Part shown: in pieces, positions 30,560 to 37,627 of the stretch | Layout of the letters: the number at the start of each line of letters is the position of its first letter | Position numbering within the stretch: position 1 is the first letter of the stretch | Source of the DNA: Rikenellaceae bacterium | Lineage (GTDB): Bacteria; Bacteroidota; Bacteroidia; Bacteroidales; Rikenellaceae | DNA: 51,805 bases | Reading direction: 5' to 3' | Assembly: GCA_017935625.1 (NCBI GenBank) | Contig: JAGBHC010000039.1 | Location: 1-51,805 of the forward strand | The notes under the pieces: generated by a model | What the model saw: the letters and a program-made list of their open reading frames with translations, nothing else | The model's database searches: none | What the model was told of the DNA's origin: nothing | Made by a program: the position numbers and the translations under genes

Positions 30560-31825
30560 TCAGTAGGGGGTCTCCATCATGCGGGATTCGATTCGCTGCG
30601 TGCCTTCGCCCCGTTTGACGGTGAGCGTCAGGGGGCCCGGCTGCGAGAGCATCCGCTCCCATTCGTCGTCCGGGAACTCCTGCGGCGAACGGCCATTGAC
30701 CCGGAGTATCGTGTCGCCGTAGTCGAGCCCCGCTTCGCGGGCGGGACACCCTTCGATGAATCCGCTCACTATCCATCCGTCGCAGATGTCGCGGCGGTCG
30801 GTGAGCGAGATGCGGCTGCCGTAACGGGGCGGTTCCGCGTCGAACTCCCTGCCGGGGCGCAGCCACATTTCGCCGCTCGCGAAGTCGATAATCAGGTCGA
30901 AGCGGCTCAGTACGGCCATTCCCAGCAGCCCGATGTACGGCTGCTTGCCGCCCAGGGCGCCGCTTTCGTCGCGGCTGAATTCGGCTTCGATGCGGGACAG
31001 CCGCCAGGGGCCGATTCCGAGGCTGTCGGCCACGAAGATGCGGGAGGCCCTTTCGCTGCCCAGACCCGAGGAGCGTGCGTGGTATTCATAGCCGCGGGGC
31101 GTGTGCTCGTCGAGCCGGTGTTCCCGCGCTGCGGCCGAGGTGAGTATCAGGCCGCTTCCGCAGCCCATGTCCAGCAGGAAGTCGCCCTCGACGACCTCCT
31201 CCCCCACGCGCAGCCGCAGGGGCACGCGGAGCCGCGACCGCTCGTCGGAGAGCCAGCCGCTCCCGAGGCGGGTGTAGGTGGAGTCGGGCTGCCGGTCGTC
31301 CGGAAGCAGGCGCAGGTAGCGTCGCGAGAAGTTGAACTCCGCCTTGCGCCCCTGCATGAACTCCATGCCGAATATGCCGTCCGCCCGGTAGCCCATTATC
31401 CGGCGCAGGTCGCCCACGATGGTCAGGGTGGAGGTGGTGTCGCTGACGTCGCCGATGCGGCAGGTGTGGCAGCGGCCGAAGTCGGCCTTCATCTTCGCGG
31501 AGCCGTTGCCCACTCCTTGCAGACTGATGTCCGGCAGGGAGGAGACGGGGCCTACGCGGGTGGCATAGAAAGCCGAATCGAGAAACAGGAAGGTGTCTCC
31601 CGTGTCGAAAATCAGGTTGCACCGGAGCGAGTCGTCCACCGTGGCCTCGAACCAGAGGTGGTGGGCGAAATCGAACGGTATCGCCCCTTCGGGCAGGGGC
31701 TGTTGCAGGGCCGTCTGCGCGGGGTCGGCGGAGTTGCCGCCGCTTCCGCCGCATGCGGCGAGCGAAAGCAGGACCGCTGCGGCCGGCAGCAGACGCAGAA
31801 GCGTTCGGGCGGGGTTGCGTGTCAT
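30560..31825 (-). CDS. Retropepsin-like aspartyl protease lipoprotein with C-terminal PDZ domain
   Basis: A 421-residue lipoprotein (lipobox LAAC, Cys25). It has two pepsin/retropepsin-type lobes. Lobe 1 has Asp74 in IFDTGDTF and the companion DGIFGMEFMQG. Lobe 2 has Asp219 in FLLDMGCGSGLIL and companion YIGLLGMAVLSRFDLIIDF. A PDZ domain follows (about residues 345-420: GWIVSGFIEGCPAREAGLDYGDTILRVNG). Lobe 2 has DMG instead of DTG. Such proteins with a PDZ domain are widespread in Bacteroidota and mostly uncharacterised. A role in envelope protein turnover is inference. It lies 65 bases after MazG on the same strand. Confidence 0.88.
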   Translation of the reverse strand: MTRNPARTLLRLLPAAAVLLSLAACGGSGGNSADPAQTALQQPLPEGAIPFDFAHHLWFEATVDDSLRCNLIFDTGDTFLFLDSAFYATRVGPVSSLPDISLQGVGNGSAKMKADFGRCHTCRIGDVSDTTSTLTIVGDLRRIMGYRADGIFGMEFMQGRKAEFNFSRRYLRLLPDDRQPDSTYTRLGSGWLSDERSRLRVPLRLRVGEEVVEGDFLLDMGCGSGLILTSAAAREHRLDEHTPRGYEYHARSSGLGSERASRIFVADSLGIGPWRLSRIEAEFSRDESGALGGKQPYIGLLGMAVLSRFDLIIDFASGEMWLRPGREFDAEPPRYGSRISLTDRRDICDGWIVSGFIEGCPAREAGLDYGDTILRVNGRSPQEFPDDEWERMLSQPGPLTLTVKRGEGTQRIESRMMETPY

Positions 31826-31890
31826 GATTCGTCTTTCGGGTTTCGTGCCGCGGGCGGGACGGCCGTCGGCCGCCGCACTCCCCGGCGGGG

Positions 31891-32673
31891 TTATTTGCCT
31901 AATCGTTTGGCCTCCTGCCAGTAGTTTTCCATCTGTTCGAGGGTCATCTCGCCCAGGGGCGTACCCTGCTCTTCGGCCCGGTTCTCGATGTGTTCGAAGC
32001 GGGCGATGAACTTCTTGTTGCTGCGTTCGAGGGCCGCTTCGGGGTCTACGCCGTATTTGCGGCAGGCGTTCACCAGCGCGAAGAAGAGGTCGCCGAACTC
32101 CTCCTCCATCCGCTGCCGCTCTCCGCTCCGCATCTCCTGCTCCACCTCTGCGACCTCTTCGCGCACCTTGTCCCACACCTGCTCCTTTTCGGCCCAGTCG
32201 AAGCCGGTCGAGGCGGCCTTTTCGCCGATGCGGTAGGCCTTGACCATCGAGGGCAGGCTGCGCGGCACGCCCGCAAGCACCCCTTTTCTGGCTTTGCGTT
32301 CGGTGAGTTTGAGCGCCTCCCAGTTCTGACGCACCTCGTCGGGCGTGTCGGCGTGGACGGCGCCGAAGACGTGGGGATGGCGGAAGATGAGCTTGTCGCA
32401 GATTCCGTCGGCCACGTCGGCGAAGTCGAAGGCTCCCTGCTCCTCTCCGATTTTGGAGTAGAAGCAGATGTGGAGCAGCAGGTCGCCGAGCTCCTTGCGG
32501 ATGTTGGTCATATCTTCGTCCACGATGGCGTCGGCCAGTTCGAAGGTCTCCTCGATGGTGCAGTTGCGCAGCGAGGCCAGGGTCTGTTCCCGGTCCCAGG
32601 GACATTCGACGCGCAACCGGTCGAGGATGCCGAGCAGCCGGCCCAGCGCCGCCAGTTTTTTCTCTTCGTTCAT
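31891..32673 (-). CDS. mazG: MazG-type nucleoside triphosphate pyrophosphohydrolase
   Basis: A 260-residue all-alpha NTP pyrophosphohydrolase with two MazG domains. The first carries RVECPWDREQTLASLRN and the metal-binding EETFELADAI with ELGDLLLHICFYS. The second carries EEVAEVEQEM and EEFGDLFFALVN. This is the standard house-cleaning enzyme that hydrolyses non-canonical or excess NTPs. An open frame runs 152 codons further upstream, over the promoter and the divergent namZ-like gene, so the ATG at 32673 is chosen. It has an exact consensus promoter and is likely the first gene of the leftward run. Confidence 0.93.
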   Translation of the reverse strand: MNEEKKLAALGRLLGILDRLRVECPWDREQTLASLRNCTIEETFELADAIVDEDMTNIRKELGDLLLHICFYSKIGEEQGAFDFADVADGICDKLIFRHPHVFGAVHADTPDEVRQNWEALKLTERKARKGVLAGVPRSLPSMVKAYRIGEKAASTGFDWAEKEQVWDKVREEVAEVEQEMRSGERQRMEEEFGDLFFALVNACRKYGVDPEAALERSNKKFIARFEHIENRAEEQGTPLGEMTLEQMENYWQEAKRLGK

Positions 32674-32696
32674 GGTTATGGAATTTTTATCGGAGG

Positions 32697-32727
32697 CAAA
32701 TTTAACAAAAAGAGCGGGCAAAACCAA
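32697..32727 (-). promoter_or_regulatory. Promoter of mazG
   Basis: Minus strand TTG (plus 32725-32727), 20 bases, TAAATTTG (plus 32697-32704), an exact -7 match. It lies 24 bases upstream of the ATG. Confidence 0.8.
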
Positions 32728-32834
32728 TGACCCGTTCCCCTTTATTTGTCTGTTTCCCCTGCCTGGAGCCGCATCCGCGCGGCCGGACGGCGAAGAAAGG
32801 CGGCGCACGAAGAGGAAAAGTGACGGAAAACCGT

Positions 32835-32842
32835 TATCTTTG
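32835..32842 (+). promoter_or_regulatory. -7 box of the NamZ-GH20-GH27 operon
   Basis: TATCTTTG fits TAnnTTTG exactly, 23 bases before the ATG at 32866. No TTG is seen at the -33 position, so it may need an activator. Confidence 0.65.
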
Positions 32843-32865
32843 TCCTTGAGACAATCGTTTTTGCA

Positions 32866-34062
32866 ATGAATAGCGACATGAAAATCATTCGGACGGCCGT
32901 GGCGGCTGCGCTGCTCGCTCTGGCCGCCCTGGGCGCCGCGCCGGTCCGCGGACAGTATAACGGGCGGATTCGGACGGGGGCCGAGCGCACCGACCGCTAC
33001 CTGCCTCTCATCGAGGGGCGCCGCGTGGGCATCGTGACCAACCAGACCGGACGCATCGGCGGACGGCACCTGGTCGATTCGCTCCATGCGCTGGGCATCG
33101 ACATCGCGGCCGTCTTCGCACCCGAACACGGATTCCGCGGCGAGGCCGATGCCGGCGAGCAGGTGGCCTCCGGGCGCGACCCGGCCACGGGCGTCGAGGT
33201 GATATCCATCTACGGAGCCAGCCGCAAGCCCCGGCGGGAGGACATCGCCCGCTGCGATGTGATTCTCTTCGACATACAGGACGTGGGCCTGCGCTACTAC
33301 ACCTATCTATCCACCATGCACTACGTGATGGAGAGCTGCGCCGAGGCGGGCGTGCGGCTGGTGGTGCTCGACCGGCCCAATCCCAACGGCATGTATGTGG
33401 ACGGCCCCATCCTCGACACGGCCCGCTACCGGTCGTTCGTGGGGATGCACCCCATCCCCGTGCTGCACGGCATGACGCTGGGCGAGCTGGCCCGCATGAT
33501 TAACGGCGAAGGGTGGCTGGCGGGAGGCGCGCGCTGCGAGCTGACGGTCATCCCCTGCGAGGGATACCGCCGCAGCGACCGCTACCGGCTGCCGGTGAAG
33601 CCGTCGCCCAACCTGCCCGACATGCGTGCCGTCTACCTCTATCCGTCGCTCTGCTTCTTCGAGGCGACGCCGGTGAGCGTGGGACGCGGCACGGAGTTCC
33701 CCTTCTGCGTCTACGGCCATCCGCGTCTGGAGGGCGACTTCGCCTTCACTCCGCGCAGCGGGGCCGGAGCCAAGAATCCGCCCCAGGAGGGCCGGCTCTG
33801 CCGCGGCCGCGACCTGCGCGGGGGCGCGAGCGACGAGGAGCTCATCGGGCGCGGTATCGACCTGAGCTATCTGGTGGAGTGCTACCGCCGCATCGGCGAC
33901 GCGAAGTTCTTCACTCCGGTGTTCGAAAAACTGATGGGCGTGGACTACGTGCGCCCCATGATTGAACGGGGGTGCGGCGCCGCGGAGATAAAGGAGCGCT
34001 GGGCCGGGGATACGGAGCGTTTCAAACGACAGAGAAAACCCTATTTGCTCTATGAAGATTAG
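32866..34062 (+). CDS. NamZ-type exo-beta-N-acetylmuramidase (DUF1343)
   Basis: A 398-residue exported protein (signal peptide to about residue 30, APVRGQ). Family-conserved segments are VGIVTNQTGR, IAAVFAPEHGFRG, ILFDIQDVGLRYYTYL, VVLDRPNPNG, VKPSPNLPDM and VGRGTEFPF. The characterised member, NamZ of Bacillus, cuts MurNAc from the non-reducing end of peptidoglycan fragments; the family belongs to GH171 by current usage. It leads an operon with a GH20 hexosaminidase (11-base overlap) that could supply substrate by removing terminal GlcNAc. It is divergent from mazG. Function here is by family, not demonstrated. Confidence 0.87.
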   Translation: MNSDMKIIRTAVAAALLALAALGAAPVRGQYNGRIRTGAERTDRYLPLIEGRRVGIVTNQTGRIGGRHLVDSLHALGIDIAAVFAPEHGFRGEADAGEQVASGRDPATGVEVISIYGASRKPRREDIARCDVILFDIQDVGLRYYTYLSTMHYVMESCAEAGVRLVVLDRPNPNGMYVDGPILDTARYRSFVGMHPIPVLHGMTLGELARMINGEGWLAGGARCELTVIPCEGYRRSDRYRLPVKPSPNLPDMRAVYLYPSLCFFEATPVSVGRGTEFPFCVYGHPRLEGDFAFTPRSGAGAKNPPQEGRLCRGRDLRGGASDEELIGRGIDLSYLVECYRRIGDAKFFTPVFEKLMGVDYVRPMIERGCGAAEIKERWAGDTERFKRQRKPYLLYED

Positions 34063-36070
34063 AAAACTGGCAGCATTGGCCCTCGCCGTGGCGACGTGCT
34101 GGTGCGCGGGGGCGACCGGTCTGGTTCCGCTTCCGGTGTCGGTGCGCGAGACGAAGTCGCTTTTCCGGTTCGGCTCCGCAGCGACCGTCTACGTGCTCGA
34201 CCCGCAGCTCAAGCCGCTGGCCGACTACCTGGCCGGGTATCTCACCCCGGCGCGGGTGGTGCGGCCGCAGGGCGACCTCTACAAACGGCTGGAGCTGACC
34301 GGATACATCTCGCTGGGGCTGCTCCCCGAGGGCGACACGCTCCCCGCCGAGGGCTACCGGCTGCGGGTGCTGCCCGAGGCCGTGGTCATCGAGGGGCGCG
34401 ACTATGCAGGCGTGTTCAACGGCATACAGACCCTGCTGCAGCTGCTGCCGCCCCGGGCGCTGGCCGGAAATTTCCCGGTTTCGGGCGTGTGCCTCTCCGG
34501 GCTGGAGATAACCGACTATCCGCGCTTCTCCTATCGCGGCATGATGCTCGACGTGGCCCGCACGTTCGTGCCCATCGAGGATGTCATGCGCTTTATCGAC
34601 AACCTCTCGCATCACAAAATCAACCGTTTCCACTGGCACCTGAGCGACGACGAAGGGTGGCGCGTGGAGATAAAGTCGTGTCCCGAACTGGCCCGGGTGG
34701 GCGGATTCCGGGGCGGCGACTCGCCCGTGTGGCCCATCTACGGCCATTGGGACGAGAAGTACGGCGGCTACTACACCCAGGAGGAGATAGCCCGGACCGT
34801 GGAGTACGCCCGGGTGCGCAACGTGGAGATAATTCCCGAAATCGACCTGCCGGGCCACAGCCGCACGGCGGGAAAGGTCTATCCGGAAATCCTGTGCGCC
34901 AATCCCCGGGTCAATACCGCCCAGACGGCCGGCTACGACCGCCGCAACGTGTGGTGCGCCACCCGGGAGGAGAACTACGCCTTGCTCGACAAAATCCTGG
35001 GCGAGGTGTGCGCCCTCTTCCCCTCGGAGTACATCCATATCGGCGGCGACGAGGTGGAGATGGACCAGTGGAGCGACTGTCCGCACTGCAAGGCGAAGAT
35101 GGAGGCCGAGGGGTGGACGGACGGCATCCGGCTGGAGGGCTACTTCATGGCCCGGGTGACCGAAATACTGGCCCGCTACGGCAAGCGCCCGGCCGTGTGG
35201 AACGAGGCGATGGAGGGCGGAGGGCTCGACCCCGGGGCCCGGGTGCACGGCTGGGAGAACCGCAAGGCCGGTCTCGAGGCCGCTGCCGCGGGCTATCGCA
35301 CGGTGCTCATGCCCAACGAATATTTCTATTTCGACATGAAACAGTCGCCCCTTGAGCCGGGGCTGACCTGGGCGGGGGTGGTGAGCGCCGAGAAGAACTA
35401 TTCGTTCGACCCGGCCCGCGAGGGCTTCACGGCCGCGCAGATGGAGTGCGTCGAGGGGGTGGAGGCCACCTTCTGGAGCGAACTCTACGCCTCGCAGGAG
35501 CACGACTATCTCGACTACCAGACCTATCCGCGCATCTGCTCGCTGAGCGAGGTGGCCTGGACCCCGCAGCCGCGCCGCGACTGGGCGGATTTCAGCCGCC
35601 GCCTTTCGACCGCCCATCTGGCGCGGCTGGAGGCGCTGGGCATCCGCTACCGCACGCCGCCGCACACGACGCCCGTGCGGCGCATCACGCCGCAGGTGAG
35701 CTTCTCCAGCTCCATTCGGGAGAGCACCTCCAATCCCTATTCCAACATCGAGCGCTACCGCCACTATGCGCGCACGGCCGTCTCGTGCCGTCCGGGCGAC
35801 TGGTTCCTCTACTCGTTCGCCGCACCGGTCGATTGCCGCAGCATCGAGCTCATCACGGGCTACGATTTCCTGCCCCGCGGCATCGTCACCCGAGGCCGGG
35901 TCGAGGTGAGCTACGACGGGGTGCGCTTCGAACGGGCCGGCGTGCTGGAGAAAGGGCGCATCACCGTGCGGCCGTCGGCTCCGGTGCGGGCCCTGCGCAT
36001 CGTGAGCGAGTGCACGGGCAACGGCGAAACCCATGTCATTCTCTATCCGCCCCGCGTGGAACCCCGATGA
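34052..36070 (+). CDS. GH20 beta-N-acetylhexosaminidase
   Basis: A 672-residue secreted glycosidase. It has a signal peptide, then a GH20b-type N-terminal domain (residues about 25-145), and the TIM barrel with FHWHLSDDEGWRVEI, EIDLPGHSRTA and the catalytic pair Asp333-Glu334 in HIGGDEVEM. Trp-rich subsite residues such as EATFWSELYAS follow. A C-terminal F5/8-type beta-sandwich (about 570-672) may bind carbohydrate. Its start overlaps the NamZ-type gene by 11 bases. It removes terminal GlcNAc or GalNAc; murein fragments or host glycans are both possible targets. The GH27 gene follows after 30 bases. Confidence 0.93.
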   Translation: MKIRKLAALALAVATCWCAGATGLVPLPVSVRETKSLFRFGSAATVYVLDPQLKPLADYLAGYLTPARVVRPQGDLYKRLELTGYISLGLLPEGDTLPAEGYRLRVLPEAVVIEGRDYAGVFNGIQTLLQLLPPRALAGNFPVSGVCLSGLEITDYPRFSYRGMMLDVARTFVPIEDVMRFIDNLSHHKINRFHWHLSDDEGWRVEIKSCPELARVGGFRGGDSPVWPIYGHWDEKYGGYYTQEEIARTVEYARVRNVEIIPEIDLPGHSRTAGKVYPEILCANPRVNTAQTAGYDRRNVWCATREENYALLDKILGEVCALFPSEYIHIGGDEVEMDQWSDCPHCKAKMEAEGWTDGIRLEGYFMARVTEILARYGKRPAVWNEAMEGGGLDPGARVHGWENRKAGLEAAAAGYRTVLMPNEYFYFDMKQSPLEPGLTWAGVVSAEKNYSFDPAREGFTAAQMECVEGVEATFWSELYASQEHDYLDYQTYPRICSLSEVAWTPQPRRDWADFSRRLSTAHLARLEALGIRYRTPPHTTPVRRITPQVSFSSSIRESTSNPYSNIERYRHYARTAVSCRPGDWFLYSFAAPVDCRSIELITGYDFLPRGIVTRGRVEVSYDGVRFERAGVLEKGRITVRPSAPVRALRIVSECTGNGETHVILYPPRVEPR

Positions 36071-36100
36071 AGGAACCCGAAACTGAAAATACGAAATAGA

Positions 36101-37465
36101 ATGAAACGATTTTTCCTGATGGCGCTGCCGGCGCTGCTTCTGTCGCTGGCGGCCTGTTCGGCCCGGCCGGACAAAAACGAATTTCGCGAGGGCGAGTTCC
36201 GACAGTGGGCTCCGACCCCGCCCATGGGCTGGAACAGCTGGGACTGCTACGGACCCACGGTGACCGAACAGGAGGTGAAGGCCAATGCCGATTACATGGC
36301 CGAACATCTGCTCCCCTACGGATGGGAGTATGTGGTGGTGGATATCCGCTGGTTCGTGGAGAACGACAAGGCGGGCGGATACAACCAGACCGACCCGCGC
36401 TACGTCATCGACGAGTGGGGACGCTACCTGCCTGCCGAGAACCGCTTCCCGTCGGCTGCCGGCGGAAAGGGCTTCGGGCCGCTGGCCGACTACGTGCACG
36501 GCCTGGGGCTGAAGTTCGGCATCCACATCATGCGCGGAGTGCCCCATCGGGCGGTGGAGCTCCGGCTGCCGGTGAAGGGCGCGGAGGGAATCACCGCCGC
36601 GGACATCTACTCCGAGCAGGGGCGGTGCCAGTGGCTGCGGGACAACTACACGGTCGATGCCTCCCGTCCGGGTGCGCAGGAGTACTACAATTCGCTCATG
36701 GAGCTCTACGCCTCGTGGGGCGTGGACTTCATCAAAATCGACGACCTGTCGGCCCCCGTCTACCGCGAGCGGGAGATAGATATGATACGCCGGGCCATCG
36801 ACCGGTGCGGCCGGCCCATCGTGCTGAGCACCTCGCCGGGCGAGACTCCCGTCGGGAGCGCCGCCCACGTGGATGCCAACGCCAACATGTGGCGCATGGT
36901 GAACGACGTGTGGGACCTGTGGCGCGACGTGACCCACCTGATGGAGGTGAGCCGGGCGTGGACGCCCTACATCGGAGAGGGAACGTGGCCCGACTGCGAC
37001 ATGATTCCGCTGGGACGCATCTCCATCCGCGGCGAGCGGGGCGAGGAGCGCGACACGCGGCTGACCCGCGACGAGCAGTATTCGCTGATGACCCTTTTCA
37101 CCATCCTGCGTTCGCCGCTCATGTTCGGCGGCGATTTGCCCAGTTGCGATGCGTTCACGCTCGGGCTGCTCACCAACCGCGAGGTGCTGGCGATGCACCG
37201 CGGGAGCCGCAACGTGCGGTATGTTGCTTACGACGACCGGCATGCGGTCATCGCCTCCGAAGGGGAGGGGGATGTGCGCTACGTGGCACTGTTCAACCTC
37301 GGCGAGGAGACCGCAACGGTGCAGGTCGGGGCGGACGCCTGTGGCGCGGCTGCGGGCTGGAGCGCCTGCGAGATGTGGAGCGGCGAGCCGGTCGGGGAAA
37401 TCGGCGGCACGGTGTCGGCGGAGCTGGCGCCCCATGCCTGCAAGCTCTACCGGCTGGAGCCCTGA
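36101..37465 (+). CDS. GH27-family lipoprotein (alpha-galactosidase-like)
   Basis: A 454-residue clan-D glycosidase with a lipobox (LAAC, Cys19). The barrel has the family opener TPPMGWNSWDCYG, the strand EYVVVDIRWF, the nucleophile Asp214 in FIKIDDLSAP and likely acid/base Asp269 in NDVWDLW. A beta-sandwich closes the protein. GH27 includes alpha-galactosidases and alpha-N-acetylgalactosaminidases; the motif KIDD instead of the common KYDxC departs from the classical type, so specificity is uncertain. It is the third gene of the NamZ-GH20 operon and faces the rhamnose locus across a perfect stem-loop. Confidence 0.87.
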   Translation: MKRFFLMALPALLLSLAACSARPDKNEFREGEFRQWAPTPPMGWNSWDCYGPTVTEQEVKANADYMAEHLLPYGWEYVVVDIRWFVENDKAGGYNQTDPRYVIDEWGRYLPAENRFPSAAGGKGFGPLADYVHGLGLKFGIHIMRGVPHRAVELRLPVKGAEGITAADIYSEQGRCQWLRDNYTVDASRPGAQEYYNSLMELYASWGVDFIKIDDLSAPVYREREIDMIRRAIDRCGRPIVLSTSPGETPVGSAAHVDANANMWRMVNDVWDLWRDVTHLMEVSRAWTPYIGEGTWPDCDMIPLGRISIRGERGEERDTRLTRDEQYSLMTLFTILRSPLMFGGDLPSCDAFTLGLLTNREVLAMHRGSRNVRYVAYDDRHAVIASEGEGDVRYVALFNLGEETATVQVGADACGAAAGWSACEMWSGEPVGEIGGTVSAELAPHACKLYRLEP

Positions 37466-37573
37466 TTCCGACCCTGACTCCGGCTTCGGCGGGTGCGGGG
37501 CGGAACGTTTCCGAGGGGGCGGATGCCCCGAAGGTCATTGCCGCCGTGCGTTTCCCGAATGTTTCCCGAATAA

Positions 37574-37609
37574 CGAAAGGGGCTGTCTTTCACAAGACAG
37601 CCCCTTTCG
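37574..37609. terminator. Bidirectional stem-loop between the GH27 and GH106 genes
   Basis: A perfect 16-bp stem (37574-37589 with 37594-37609) with TCAC loop lies between convergent genes, 109 bases after one stop and 19 bases after the other. A/T-rich stem feet (GAAAGG / CCTTTC) take the place of an external T tract. Confidence 0.8.
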
Positions 37610-37627
37610 TTCGATGCGCAGGGTCGG

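Noticed and set aside
34022-37435. 1137-codon minus-strand open frame opposite the GH20 and GH27 genes
   Set aside because: Antisense shadow of two clear glycosidase genes; no motif or start context supports it.
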